A stretch of 64,000 nucleotides of DNA from Sphingobium abikonense NBRC 16140 (GCF_001598335.1 NZ_BCYT01000018.1:1-64000), one strand, 5' to 3'; positions 37,484 through 47,124 are shown, counted from the stretch's first letter. Numbers and translations are program-made. Notes: generated by a model not told the origin, from the letters alone.

Positions 37484-38551
37484 ATGGCGGCGGAAAAGGG
37501 CAGAGGCGCGACACTGAACGGTGAAAGCCGCCGCTTCGCCCTGCCCGAACGCCAGGTCGATGGCGACTGGCTCGACATGGCCGAAGCGATCGACGGTGCG
37601 CTGCCGCGGCTGCGCACCCAGGTCGCCGTGGAACATCCCCGCACGATCATCGCTCGCAACTCGTCGCCCGACATCGCCTTCTCGCAATCGATAAACGCCT
37701 ATCGGGGCTGCGAACATGGCTGCATCTATTGTTTCGCGCGGCCGACCCACGCCTATCTGGACCTCTCGCCGGGACTGGATTTCGAAAGCAAGCTCTTTGC
37801 CAAGCCCGATGCCGCAGCCCTGCTGCGCAAGGAACTGGGGGAGCGAAACTATGTCGTCAGCCCCATCGCCATGGGCACCAATACCGATCCCTATCAGCCG
37901 ATCGAGAAAGACTGGCGCATCACGCGACAAGTGCTGGAGGTGCTGGTCGAAACCCGCCATCCGACCTTCATCACCACCAAATCGGACCGCATCCTGCACG
38001 ATATCGACTTGCTTGCCGATCTGGCGCGCGACAATCTGGTCGCGGTGATGATTTCGGTGACGACGCTCGATCCCAAGGTCGCCCGGACGCTGGAGCCGCG
38101 CGCGGCCCATCCCGAAAAACGGCTGGCCGCCATCGCCCGGCTGGCGGCAGCAGGCGTGCCGGTGTCCGCCAACATGTCGCCGATCATCCCCGCCATCAAC
38201 GACCATGAGATTGAGAGCGTCGTCGCCCGTGTCGCCGCCGCCGGCGCGCGCGACATAAGCTATATCCTCGTCCGCCTGCCCCACGAGGTGGCCCCCCTGT
38301 TCCGCGCCTGGCTGGACGAACATCATCCGGACCGCGCCGCAAAGGTCATGGCGATCATCCGCGACCTGCGCGGCGGCCGCGACAACGACCCCAATTTCGG
38401 CAGCCGGATGAAAGGGCAAGGCGTCTGGGCCGACCTCATCCGCTCGCGGTTCGTCAAGGCACGGCGCAAGGCGGGTCTGAGCGGCGAAAAGCTGGCGCTG
38501 CGCTCCGACCTGTTTCGCCCGCCCGAAGGCGCGCAGATGCGGCTGTTTTGA
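37484..38551 (+). CDS. PA0069-family radical SAM protein (SplB-like)
   Basis: This 355-residue protein has the radical SAM motif CEHGCIYC (C76, C80, C83). It is related to spore photoproduct lyase-like enzymes, with family blocks ISPIAMGTNTDPYQPIE-like (SPIAMGTNTDPYQP), PTFITTKSD and ISVTTLDPKVARTLEPRA. The family function is not established; relation to SplB has suggested DNA repair. The LexA-type box directly upstream supports a DNA-damage role here. The C-terminus (RPPEGAQMRLF) is family-typical. Confidence 0.9.
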   Translation: MAAEKGRGATLNGESRRFALPERQVDGDWLDMAEAIDGALPRLRTQVAVEHPRTIIARNSSPDIAFSQSINAYRGCEHGCIYCFARPTHAYLDLSPGLDFESKLFAKPDAAALLRKELGERNYVVSPIAMGTNTDPYQPIEKDWRITRQVLEVLVETRHPTFITTKSDRILHDIDLLADLARDNLVAVMISVTTLDPKVARTLEPRAAHPEKRLAAIARLAAAGVPVSANMSPIIPAINDHEIESVVARVAAAGARDISYILVRLPHEVAPLFRAWLDEHHPDRAAKVMAIIRDLRGGRDNDPNFGSRMKGQGVWADLIRSRFVKARRKAGLSGEKLALRSDLFRPPEGAQMRLF

Positions 38552-38886
38552 TGGCGAATGAGAGGCGCAGGATAACAAGTAGCGACCAAACGCAACATCC
38601 TTCCGCCATCCCTGTGCGGTTGGGGTCGTCTTTTCTCATGGTCGTTGAGAAGAGGTTAGAGGATCGTTTTCTGACCGCGGGTATATGACCGAAACGGGTG
38701 GGAAGCGGACGGCCTGCTGTTGGATCGGACAATCCCTAAAGCGGACTCCCGCGGACTTCTATTCGTCCTTCAATCTCGACCATGGCTGACCCTTGGCTAT
38801 GCGGGTAGCGCTCCATCCCGGAGGAAACCTTACCGATGTCGACTATCGGCATTTGCCACAAAGAGAGAGAACGGCAAAACTGTTCG
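38552..38886. other. Non-coding stretch, nothing recognised
   Basis: About 335 nt lie between the radical SAM gene and the small membrane protein gene. Base composition is less GC-rich than the neighbours. Short openings exist on both strands but none has a convincing ribosome binding site or a recognised product. It may be a decayed gene or repeat remnant. No clear hairpin terminator was found after the radical SAM gene. Confidence 0.5.
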
Positions 38887-39096
38887 TCAGCGCCTCGCCC
38901 TACGGCGACCAAGAACACCGAGTTCAAGTGCCACCCCAGCCCAGTAAGCAAGGATCATTACGAGCAGCAGTCGCCTGTAGTCGGGGCGCAACCAGCCAAA
39001 TGCCTCGGCCGCCATGAAGGCGGTTCCCACCCAGATCGCGATAAAGAATATCGTGATGTGGGTGACGCTGAATAGGGCATCTAGCAAACGCTTCAT
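38887..39096 (-). CDS. Hypothetical small membrane protein (69 aa)
   Basis: There are two hydrophobic segments (ITIFFIAIWVGTAFMAA and LLLVMILAYWAGVALELGVL), separated by a short polar loop, and the protein ends in an Arg-rich tail (RRRARR), consistent with positive-inside topology. The ATG is preceded by TAGGTAACG, a reasonable SD. It sits alone, upstream of no co-directional gene for several hundred bases. I do not recognise a family. Confidence 0.5.
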   Translation of the reverse strand: MKRLLDALFSVTHITIFFIAIWVGTAFMAAEAFGWLRPDYRRLLLVMILAYWAGVALELGVLGRRRARR

Positions 39097-39190
39097 GATC
39101 GTTACCTAGCATGATTTGCGATGTCCGCTATGGCGACCAGCGCGAGGTCCAATGAACGGCAAAAAATGGTCGCCAGTTGCCGCCCCACCC

Positions 39191-42100
39191 TCATCCCACC
39201 AGCCGCATGCCCGACCGGCGCGTGCGCGTGCGGTAGCCGTCGGCCTTCACGTCCATTCGCTCGAACTTATGGATGGTCAGCCCCTTGATGGTTGCGATTG
39301 CGTCCACCTGATCGGCGCCAAGGCTATATCCATCACCCAGAAACACGCGCGCCGCCTGCCCGTCGCTTAATCGCGCGCGCAGGAAGACTTCGCTACGGCC
39401 TCCGCCCGCGCCGGCCAATAGCGCCGCCAGCGCCTCGACCGCCTCGGCGCTTTCCACATCGATCGTCAATTCCATGCGCGACGCGCTGGCGATCGCGCGG
39501 AAGGGTTCGACGCTACGCACGGTGACGCGCGGCGTTTCCTCGCCCGGCAGGCGATCCAGTTCGACGACCAGCAGCGCGCAGTCTCCATCGCGCGCCAGTT
39601 CCTCGATCGCCTTGCAGCCATCCTCGTCGAAACAGCTGGCCTGGAACTGGCCGCTCTGGTCGGAGAAGGTGGCGCTGGCGTAGCGCGCGCCGCGCTTTGT
39701 CTCGCGCCAGCGGACATCCTCCACCATCGCCGCCATGATCGTCATGGCCCGCCCTTCGGCATTGGGCGCGGGCATGGGCGACTGGCAGATGAGGGCATAG
39801 CTACGTGCGCCACGGGCGTCGGCCAGATGCTTGTAACGGTCGACCGGATGCGCGGAGAAATAGAAGCCGAACGCTTCCTTTTCCTGCGCCATGCGGTCCG
39901 CCACCGTCCAGGCCTGATGCGGGGGGATGCGTACATCGGCGTGGGGCGTTTCCACGTCGCCAAACAGGCCGCCCTGCCCGCTTTCGCGTGCGGCGGCGTT
40001 GCTGGAAGCGACGGACAGGATCGTCTCGGCAGCCGCATGGACGCCCGCGCGGTCGGCGTGGATGCCATCGAACGCACCTGCCGCCGCCAGACTTTCGAGT
40101 TGGCGCCGGTTGAGCAGGCGCGGCTCGATCCGGTCCGCAAAATCGTCCAGGCTCTTGAAGGCGCCGCCCTTGTTGCGCTCCTCGACCAGCTGTTCCATCG
40201 CCTTTTCGCCCACGCCCTTGAGGCCGCCCAGCGCATAGCGCACGGCAAAGCCCAATCGCGCGTCTTCGCCCTCATAAGCGACCGGCTCGACCGTGAAATC
40301 CGCTTCGCTGCGATTGATATCGGGGGGCAGGCAGGTCAGGCCCATGCGCCGCATATCGTCGACAAACACCGTCAGCTTTTCCGTCAGGTGAATGTCGAAC
40401 GCCATTGACCCGGCATAGAATTCGGCCGGGTAATGCGCCTTGAGCCACGCCGTCTGATAGGCGAGCAGCGCATAGGCGGCGGCGTGCGACTTGTTGAAGC
40501 CATAGCCGGCAAATTTGTCGATCAAGTCGAACAGCTCATTCGCCTTGGCTGCCGGAATATCGCTTTTGGCGGCGCAGCCTTCGACGAAGCGGGAACGCTG
40601 CGCGTCCATTTCCGCCTTCACCTTCTTGCCCATCGCGCGACGCAGCAGGTCGGCGTCCCCCAGGCTGTAGCCCGCCAGGATCTGCGCGGCCTGCATCACC
40701 TGTTCCTGATAGACGAAGATGCCATAGGTTTCTTCGAGGATCGGTTTCAGGAGAATATGGGGATATTCAATATCTTCCTGGCCGTTCTTGCGACGGCCGA
40801 ACATCGGAATATTGTCCATCGGGCCGGGACGATAGAGCGACACAAGCGCGATGATGTCGCCGAAATTGGTCGGGCGCACGGCGGCGAGCGTCTTGCGCAT
40901 CCCTTCCGATTCCAGCTGGAACACGCCGACCGTGTCGCCGCGCTGGAGCAGGTCATAAACCGCCATGTCATCCCAGGCGAGTGTATCGAGGTCCACCGTG
41001 ACGCCGCGCGCGGCGAGCAACTGCACCGCCTTCTGCAACACCGACAGCGTTTTCAGACCCAGAAAGTCGAACTTCACCAGTCCGGCGCCCTCGACATATT
41101 TCATGTCGAATTGCGTCACCGGCATGTCGGAGCGCGGATCGCGATAAAGCGGCACCAGCTGGCTCAAGGGACGGTCGCCAATAACGACGCCGGCGGCGTG
41201 GGTGGAACTGTGGCGCGGGAAGCCCTCCAGCTTCATCGCATAGTCGATCAGGCGGCGGACCTGATTGTCATTGTCATATTCCGCCTTGAACTCGCTGACG
41301 CCATTCAGGGACCGTTCCAGCGTCCAGGGGTCGGTCGGATGGTTGGGCACCAGCTTGGCGAGGCGGTCGACCTGGCCATAGCTCATCTGGAGCACGCGAC
41401 CGGTGTCTTTGAGCACCGCGCGCGCCTTGAGCTTCCCGAAGGTGATGATCTGCGCCACATGATCCGCGCCATATTTCTGCTGGACGTACCGGATAACCTC
41501 ACCCCGTCGGGTTTCGCAAAAGTCGATGTCGAAGTCGGGCATCGACACGCGCTCAGGGTTGAGGAAGCGTTCGAACAGCAGGCCTAGTTGCAAGGGATCA
41601 AGATCGGTGATGGTGAGCGCCCAGGCGACAAGCGAGCCTGCGCCCGATCCGCGCCCCGGCCCCACGGGAATATCCTGATCCTTGGCCCATTTGATGAAGT
41701 CGGCAACGATCAGGAAATAGCCGGGAAAGCCCATCTGGATGATGATGTCGGTCTCGAATTGCAGCCGCTCATAATAGGGCCGCCGCATCTCCTCGCCCAA
41801 TATGCCCGCCTTTTCCAGCCGCGCTTCCAGCCCCGCTGCCGCCTGATCCCGCAGCATCGCGGCCTCCCCCTCGATATCGCCCGCGAGGCTGGGGAGGATG
41901 GGCTTGCGTTTGGGGGCTGCCACGGCGCAGCGTTGCGCCACGACAAGGGTGTTGGCCAGCGCTTCGGGCAGGTCGTCAAACAGGCGCCGCATCTCGGCCG
42001 CCGGCTTCATCCACGCGTCGGGCGAGCTTCTGCGACGGTCGGCCGTGTCCACATAGGCGCTGTCTGCAATGCACAGCATGACGTCATGGGCTTCATGGAA

Positions 42101-42736
42101 ATGCGGTTCGGTAAAGCAGGTGGGATTGGTTGCCACCAAGGGCAGGCCGCGATCATAGGCAAGGTCGAGCAGCGCGCCTTCCGCCTTGCCCTCCACCGGG
42201 TCGAGGCGACGGCAGATTTCGACGTAGAGCCTGTCGGGGAACAGCGCCTCCAGCCGCTCGGCATAGGCCAAAGCGGCATCGGGCTGATCCTCTGCGAACA
42301 GCCGCGCCAGCGCGCCCTCGCCACCCGCCGTCAGGGCAATGACGCCGTCGGTGCGCCCCTCCAGCGTATCGAGCGTCACATGGGGCACTTCCTCTACCGG
42401 GCGATCGAGATGCGCCATCGATACCAGCGCGCAGATATTGTCGTAACCGCGCGCATCCTGCGCATAAAGCGCGATCCAGTCATGGACTTGCGACGCATTG
42501 GCGGGCCGGCCGGGTCGCAGCACGCCCAGCATCGCGCCGATGATCGGCTGCACGCCTTCCCCTTTGCAGGCGTCGGAAAAGGCCATGGAGCCGTACAGGC
42601 CGTTGCGGTCCGTGATCGCCGCCGCCGGAAAGCCGAGCGCCCGCGCCTGCTTTGCGATCTTCTTGGGATCTATCGCCCCTTCCAGCATGGTAAAGGAAGA
42701 AAAGACGCGAAGCGGAACGAAAGCGGCATGGGACAT
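39191..42736 (-). CDS. dnaE: DNA polymerase III subunit alpha
   Basis: This is the replicative polymerase. The 1181-residue protein starts with a PHP domain (FVPLRVFSSFTMLEGA...). The C-family polymerase core has GPGRGSGAGSLVAW and the catalytic Asp pair in MPDFDIDFCETRRGEVI (about residues 390-405). The fingers, a helix-hairpin-helix region (about 850) and an OB domain (about 1000) follow. Length matches DnaE1, not the error-prone DnaE2. It is on the same strand as lolC-lolD but separated from them by an oppositely oriented diguanylate cyclase gene. Confidence 0.97.
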   Translation of the reverse strand: MSHAAFVPLRVFSSFTMLEGAIDPKKIAKQARALGFPAAAITDRNGLYGSMAFSDACKGEGVQPIIGAMLGVLRPGRPANASQVHDWIALYAQDARGYDNICALVSMAHLDRPVEEVPHVTLDTLEGRTDGVIALTAGGEGALARLFAEDQPDAALAYAERLEALFPDRLYVEICRRLDPVEGKAEGALLDLAYDRGLPLVATNPTCFTEPHFHEAHDVMLCIADSAYVDTADRRRSSPDAWMKPAAEMRRLFDDLPEALANTLVVAQRCAVAAPKRKPILPSLAGDIEGEAAMLRDQAAAGLEARLEKAGILGEEMRRPYYERLQFETDIIIQMGFPGYFLIVADFIKWAKDQDIPVGPGRGSGAGSLVAWALTITDLDPLQLGLLFERFLNPERVSMPDFDIDFCETRRGEVIRYVQQKYGADHVAQIITFGKLKARAVLKDTGRVLQMSYGQVDRLAKLVPNHPTDPWTLERSLNGVSEFKAEYDNDNQVRRLIDYAMKLEGFPRHSSTHAAGVVIGDRPLSQLVPLYRDPRSDMPVTQFDMKYVEGAGLVKFDFLGLKTLSVLQKAVQLLAARGVTVDLDTLAWDDMAVYDLLQRGDTVGVFQLESEGMRKTLAAVRPTNFGDIIALVSLYRPGPMDNIPMFGRRKNGQEDIEYPHILLKPILEETYGIFVYQEQVMQAAQILAGYSLGDADLLRRAMGKKVKAEMDAQRSRFVEGCAAKSDIPAAKANELFDLIDKFAGYGFNKSHAAAYALLAYQTAWLKAHYPAEFYAGSMAFDIHLTEKLTVFVDDMRRMGLTCLPPDINRSEADFTVEPVAYEGEDARLGFAVRYALGGLKGVGEKAMEQLVEERNKGGAFKSLDDFADRIEPRLLNRRQLESLAAAGAFDGIHADRAGVHAAAETILSVASSNAAARESGQGGLFGDVETPHADVRIPPHQAWTVADRMAQEKEAFGFYFSAHPVDRYKHLADARGARSYALICQSPMPAPNAEGRAMTIMAAMVEDVRWRETKRGARYASATFSDQSGQFQASCFDEDGCKAIEELARDGDCALLVVELDRLPGEETPRVTVRSVEPFRAIASASRMELTIDVESAEAVEALAALLAGAGGGRSEVFLRARLSDGQAARVFLGDGYSLGADQVDAIATIKGLTIHKFERMDVKADGYRTRTRRSGMRLVG

Positions 42737-42880
42737 GACGGCACCTTAGGCGGCGCGCATGAGTCGGCGCCAGCCCCCGACGCGCGAAAGCTGTGGACGA
42801 AAGCGCGTGCGGGCCGCGCTTTCGTCCAATCTGCCGTCGTGCTTAATCAATCGCCAACTTCTGACCGGTAGATTGCCGCC

Positions 42881-44677
42881 ATGCGGCTTTCCACCATCAC
42901 TAACTGGGCCTATGGCGCAACCGTTGCGCTGACGCTCGTGTCCGGCGCGACGATGCTGCGCGCCTCGTCCGTCGAGGAGCAGGAGCGCGCTGCCGTCAGC
43001 CAGCGCGCGACCTTCGACAAGCTTACCGCCACGCTGGAGGAGGATGTCTATCGCTTGAGCGAGCAGGCGCGCGGTTTTGTCGTCACCGGCAACCCCAGCC
43101 ATCTGATCGCCTATCGTCGCGAACGAGCAGGATTGCGATCGGTCGAGGAGCGGATAGGCTATCTGAAGGACGCCGGCGCCAACCATGCCGAGCTTCAGGC
43201 CTTGCGGCAGGGCATCCACTGGGCGGATGCGCTGATCGAGGAGCAGGAAGCCGCGCTGAAGGCCGCGCAAAAAGGGGACGCGCAATCCGCGCGAGCCATC
43301 CTGTTTGGCGACGAATATGGGCGGGAAATGGACCGGGTCGCCGCGCAGATTGACCGCTTTCAATATATGCTGGATCAACGCACCGATCAGGCGGTGGCGC
43401 GCGCGACCGAAAGCGCGCGGCTGTGGCGCACCATGTCGGAAATCATGCTGGGCGTTACCGCGCTGCTGTTCCTGTGCGTCCTCTATTTCATCCTGAAACA
43501 GCGCATTCTTCGCCCGGTGGTGCGGTTGAGCGATGTGGTCACGCGGCTCGCGGCGCAGGATTATGATGCGGTCCCGCCCGACATGGCGCATGTCGACGAG
43601 ATTGGCGATATGGCGCAGGCGATCCGCATCTTTCGCGAAAACGGGCTGGAACGCCAAAGGCTGGAGCGCGAGCGGGACGTGGATCACCGGATGCGCGACC
43701 TTCTCTCGCGCCTGACGCAGCGGTTGCAGGGATGCGACGATACCGCCGATCTGGTGGGGGTAGTGCGCCGCTTCGTGCCCGAAATCACGCCTGATTTTCC
43801 GGGCAGGCTATACATCTACGACGCCCGTCGCAATGCGATGGCGCAGGCGTGCCAATGGCTGGACCCCGCCCATTCGTTGACGGAATTCGGGCCATCGGCC
43901 TGCTGGGCCTTGCGCCGGGGCCAGACCCATCGGCCCATCGGGGAAATGGTCGACATTCCCTGCGAGCATCTGGGCGCACGGGGCACGCTTCAGACGATCT
44001 GTATTCCGCTCACGGCGCAGGGCGAGAGCATCGGCCTGCTCTATTTCGAGGAACCGACGAGCGCGAGCCAAGCGCATCTGGAGCGCAGCGGCACCTATCT
44101 GGAGATGCTGGCGGAAAATATCGGCCTGGCCCTGTCTAACCTGCGGCTGCGCGACGTGCTGCGCGACATGGCGATGGTCGACCCGCTGACCGGCCTGCCC
44201 AATCGCCGCCAGTTCGACATGCTGTTCACCAGACTGGCACAGGAGGCCGAGCGAAACGCCACGCCGCTTTCCTGCCTGATGATCGACATCGACCATTTCA
44301 AGCGGTTCAACGACAATCATGGGCATGATGCTGGCGATGCGATTTTACGCGCGGTTGGCGGCTTGCTGAATGAATCGCTGCGGGAAGACGGCCACGCCTT
44401 TCGCCTGGGGGGCGAGGAATTTGTGGTCCTTATGCCCGGTTTCTCGCTGGATCAGGCGATCGCGCGTGCGGCGCAGATACGGCAGCAACTGCAATCCTTG
44501 CGGGTCCAGCATGACGGCAATCTGTTGGGACCCGTGACCGCCAGCTTCGGCCTGTCCGCCTTTCCCGATCATGGTCGCGCCGATCGCCTGATCCAGACGG
44601 CGGACGCCGCGCTGTTGCGCGCCAAGGCGGAAGGGCGCGACCGGGTGCTGGTGGCGGTGGTGCGGGACGCAGCCTGA
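42881..44677 (+). CDS. Membrane-anchored diguanylate cyclase (HAMP-GAF-GGDEF)
   Basis: It makes cyclic di-GMP from two GTP. The 598-residue protein has TM1 (about 9-29), a ~150-residue periplasmic helical sensor resembling CHASE3/four-helix domains, TM2 (about 184-204) and a HAMP (PVVRLSDVVTRLAAQDY). A GAF-like domain (about 275-425) precedes a GGDEF domain opening DPLTGLPNRRQFD. The active site is RLGGEEFVVLMPG, so it should be catalytic. The inhibitory RxxD I-site is degenerate (REDG), suggesting no product inhibition there. It is divergent from dnaE and convergent with lolD, 17 nt between stops. Confidence 0.93.
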   Translation: MRLSTITNWAYGATVALTLVSGATMLRASSVEEQERAAVSQRATFDKLTATLEEDVYRLSEQARGFVVTGNPSHLIAYRRERAGLRSVEERIGYLKDAGANHAELQALRQGIHWADALIEEQEAALKAAQKGDAQSARAILFGDEYGREMDRVAAQIDRFQYMLDQRTDQAVARATESARLWRTMSEIMLGVTALLFLCVLYFILKQRILRPVVRLSDVVTRLAAQDYDAVPPDMAHVDEIGDMAQAIRIFRENGLERQRLERERDVDHRMRDLLSRLTQRLQGCDDTADLVGVVRRFVPEITPDFPGRLYIYDARRNAMAQACQWLDPAHSLTEFGPSACWALRRGQTHRPIGEMVDIPCEHLGARGTLQTICIPLTAQGESIGLLYFEEPTSASQAHLERSGTYLEMLAENIGLALSNLRLRDVLRDMAMVDPLTGLPNRRQFDMLFTRLAQEAERNATPLSCLMIDIDHFKRFNDNHGHDAGDAILRAVGGLLNESLREDGHAFRLGGEEFVVLMPGFSLDQAIARAAQIRQQLQSLRVQHDGNLLGPVTASFGLSAFPDHGRADRLIQTADAALLRAKAEGRDRVLVAVVRDAA

Positions 44678-44694
44678 CCCCCGCTTCCGCTGCG

Positions 44695-45372
44695 TCAGGC
44701 CGTTTGCAAGCGCCCTTCATGCAGGCGCACCACCCGGTCCATCTTCTGCGCCAGCCGCTCATTATGCGTGGCGACCAGCGCGGCGGAGCCTTCGCCCCTG
44801 ACCAGGCGCAGAAACTCCGCCAGGACAACGTCTGCCGTCCGCTCGTCCAGATTGCCTGTCGGCTCGTCGGCCAGCACGAGCGCCGGCCGGTTGGCGAGCG
44901 CGCGGGCCACGGCGACGCGCTGCTGCTCACCACCCGACAATTGGCTGGGGCGATGGTCCAGCCTGTGGCCAAGCCCCAGCGACGTCAGCAGGGATTCCGC
45001 GCGCGACTGCGCCGTCGCCATGTCTGCATCGCGAATGACCTGCGGCAACACGACATTTTCGGTCGCGTTGAAGTCGGGCAGGAGATGATGGAATTGATAG
45101 ACGAAGCCCAGCGCATCGCGGCGCAGCCGGGTGCGTCCGTCATTGTCGAGTTTCGCCGCTTCTTCGCCAGCGATGCGGATCGACCCTTCAAATCCGCCCT
45201 CCAGCAGACCGACTGCCTGCAATAGCGTCGATTTGCCCGATCCCGATGGGCCGAGCAGCGCCACGATCTCGCCCTCGCCCACGCGCAGGTCGACCCCGCG
45301 CAGCACGTCGATCGTCACCCCGCCCTGCGTGAAGCTGCGCGCGAGGCCCGTGACTTTCAGAACATCATTCAT
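44695..45372 (-). CDS. lolD: Lipoprotein-releasing ABC transporter ATP-binding protein LolD
   Basis: This ATPase of the Lol system extracts outer-membrane lipoproteins from the inner membrane for hand-over to LolA. The 225-residue protein has Walker [10 protein letters not shown] (41-49), the Q-loop, signature [15 protein letters not shown], Walker [13 protein letters not shown] and the H-loop [10 protein letters not shown]. Its start overlaps the end of the lolC gene by 8 nt, indicating coupled expression. Confidence 0.95.
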   Translation of the reverse strand: MNDVLKVTGLARSFTQGGVTIDVLRGVDLRVGEGEIVALLGPSGSGKSTLLQAVGLLEGGFEGSIRIAGEEAAKLDNDGRTRLRRDALGFVYQFHHLLPDFNATENVVLPQVIRDADMATAQSRAESLLTSLGLGHRLDHRPSQLSGGEQQRVAVARALANRPALVLADEPTGNLDERTADVVLAEFLRLVRGEGSAALVATHNERLAQKMDRVVRLHEGRLQTA

Positions 45373-46615
45373 AGCGCAGCACCTGGACCGGATCGGTATT
45401 GGCGGCCTTGAAGGCCGGGTAGAGGGTGGCGAGGAAGCTGAACAGCAGCGCCATGACGCATATTACCGCGATTTCGACCGGGTCGGGCTGAGACGGCAAT
45501 TCGGTAAGGAAGCGGATCGAGGGGTCCCACAAATTCTGACCGGTCACGAACTGGATAGCATTGACCACATTCTGCCGGAAAAAGAGGAAGGTGAAGCCCA
45601 ATATCATGCCCGCCACCATGCCGAGTGTGCCGATGGTGACGCCGACCGTCATGAAGATCTTGACCAGTCCCGCCCGGCTCGCCCCCATGGTGCGCAGGAT
45701 CGCGATGTCGCGGGTCTTTGCGCGCACCAGCATGATGAGCGAGGACAGGATGTTGAACACTGCGACCAGCACGATGATCGAGAGGACGACGAACATCGCC
45801 ACCCGTTCGACCGCCAGCGCTTCGAACAGGGATGCGTTCATCTGCCGCCAGTCGGTGATGACCGCCCGGCCGGCGACCTTCGCGGCCAACGGCTCCAAAA
45901 TCTGGCCGACTTTGTCAGGATTGACCGTCTCCACCTCTATCATGCCAACGACATCGCCCAGCAGGAGGAGCGTCTGCGCATCCTCGACCGGCATGACGAC
46001 CATCGCCTTGTCATAATCATAGATGCCGACTTCGAAGATCGCCGACACCTGATAGGATATTTGCCGCGGGACGGTCCCGAATGGGGTCGACCGGCCTGCT
46101 GGGTTGATGATCGTCAGACTGTCGCCCAGTTGCACGCCCAGATTTTCGGCAAGACGTGAGCCGATGCCAACCTTCCCCGCGCCTGGCGTCAGGCTGTCCA
46201 GGCTGCCGGCAAGCACCTTGCCCTTGAGCGTCTTGTTCGCGCGAATGTCAGGCACCGTCATGCCGCGCACCAGAATTGCCTCGACGCGGCCGTTGAACGT
46301 CGCCAGCAAGGGCTGTTCGATCATGGGCGTGGCGCTGGTGACGCCCGGCGTCGCCTTTGCCTGCTTAAGGATGGATTGCCAGTCGGGCAGGCGGCCGCCA
46401 TAGCCCTGCACCACCGCATGGCCGTTCAAACCGACAATCTTGTCGAACAGCTCCGCGCGAAAACCATTCATCACGCTCATGACGATGATGAGCGCCGCGA
46501 CGCCCAGCATCACGGCGACCAGACTGATGCCAGCGACCAGGAAGATGAAGCCTTCGCCCTTGCCCGGCAGCAAATAGCGCTTGGCAATCATACGTTCGTA
46601 ACGGGACAGAATCAT
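45365..46615 (-). CDS. lolC: Lipoprotein-releasing ABC transporter permease (LolC/LolE family)
   Basis: This inner-membrane permease has 416 residues. The N-terminal TM1 is in [21 protein letters not shown], followed by a large periplasmic domain (about 50-270) and the FtsX-type C-terminal TM triplet containing [28 protein letters not shown]. Only one permease gene is present next to lolD, as in alphaproteobacteria that use one LolC/E homolog. The start is placed at [14 protein letters not shown]; an in-frame extension to 46792 is Cys- and Arg-rich and lacks family similarity. Confidence 0.93.
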   Translation of the reverse strand: MILSRYERMIAKRYLLPGKGEGFIFLVAGISLVAVMLGVAALIIVMSVMNGFRAELFDKIVGLNGHAVVQGYGGRLPDWQSILKQAKATPGVTSATPMIEQPLLATFNGRVEAILVRGMTVPDIRANKTLKGKVLAGSLDSLTPGAGKVGIGSRLAENLGVQLGDSLTIINPAGRSTPFGTVPRQISYQVSAIFEVGIYDYDKAMVVMPVEDAQTLLLLGDVVGMIEVETVNPDKVGQILEPLAAKVAGRAVITDWRQMNASLFEALAVERVAMFVVLSIIVLVAVFNILSSLIMLVRAKTRDIAILRTMGASRAGLVKIFMTVGVTIGTLGMVAGMILGFTFLFFRQNVVNAIQFVTGQNLWDPSIRFLTELPSQPDPVEIAVICVMALLFSFLATLYPAFKAANTDPVQVLRYE

Positions 46616-46743
46616 GTGGCGCGAATGGCCCCTGTGATGGAAATTTGGAACAGGCTCTAGGACCGGCCGGGACCCACGGCAAGCATTGCCGGATTGTTGC
46701 ATCGTCGCAACAGGGTCGCAGCGAAAATCACAACATCCCGATT

Positions 46744-46772
46744 TTGCCCGTGACTCGCTGCGTCGGTAAGCA
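46744..46772 (+). promoter_or_regulatory. Candidate promoter of the orphan RNA
   Basis: TTGCCC and TAAGCA are separated by exactly 17 nt and would start transcription near 46779, about 155 nt before the orphan terminator. Match quality is moderate and the assignment depends on the RNA being real. Confidence 0.35.
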
Positions 46773-46778
46773 TAGCAA

Positions 46779-46935
46779 GACAATCGAAGCACAGGTGAAA
46801 GGCCGTGGTTCAGGGATACTGCTTCCCGCTTCGAGCTTAGGGGGCTAAGAAGTGGTTGAGGCAGGCCAAGGGGGAGACGAGCAATCGTCCATTAAGCACC
46901 CGGATCATGAAAGCATGATCCGGGTGCTTTTTCTT
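46779..46935 (+). ncRNA. Candidate structured small RNA with intrinsic terminator
   Basis: No ORF in this 593-nt gap explains the strong plus-strand terminator at its end. The stretch holds three ordered hairpins. The first (46826-46855) is CC-CTT-CTTAG around a GGGG loop, with CTAAG-AAG-GG on the other side. The second (46876-46889) is GACGA-GCAA-TCGTC with a GNRA tetraloop. The third is the terminator. The 5' end is estimated from a possible promoter. I recognise no Rfam family; it does not look like 6S, tmRNA or SRP RNA. Transcription is inferred. Confidence 0.55.
46894..46935 (+). terminator. Very strong orphan Rho-independent terminator
   Basis: A perfect 16-bp stem (AAGCACCCGGATCATG / CATGATCCGGGTGCTT) with a 4-nt loop AAAG is followed by TTTCTTTAG. 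The U-tract is on the plus strand only. The gene upstream (lolC) points away, so this terminator serves a transcript that has no coding gene. Confidence 0.85.
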
Positions 46936-47087
46936 TAGCCACAATGCGCCGAGGCGGTCGTATCTTGGCGGCTGCTTGCTGCGACACAGCAAATATTGAT
47001 CTCCCCTACGTGATATGCCTGTACCGGGCGACAATCGTTCGACCGAGGCGTGGGCGTCCCTAGGAAATTTCGGGCGCCATCGGCCCT

Positions 47088-47116
47088 CTTGAAAGCCATA
47101 TTCGTCAAACCATATT
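47088..47116 (+). promoter_or_regulatory. Sigma-32 (RpoH) type heat-shock promoter of hsp20
   Basis: The -35 element CTTGAAA is identical to the RpoH consensus. Fifteen nucleotides later CCATATT matches the CCCCATNT -10. Predicted transcription start is about 47122-47125, giving a leader of roughly 90 nt ahead of hsp20. Confidence 0.75.
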
Positions 47117-47124
47117 CATGTCGT

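Noticed and set aside
46645-46848. 67-codon open frame in the lolC-hsp20 gap
   Set aside because: No ribosome binding site, mixed composition, and its 3' end lies inside the first hairpin of the candidate RNA; structure explains this stretch better.
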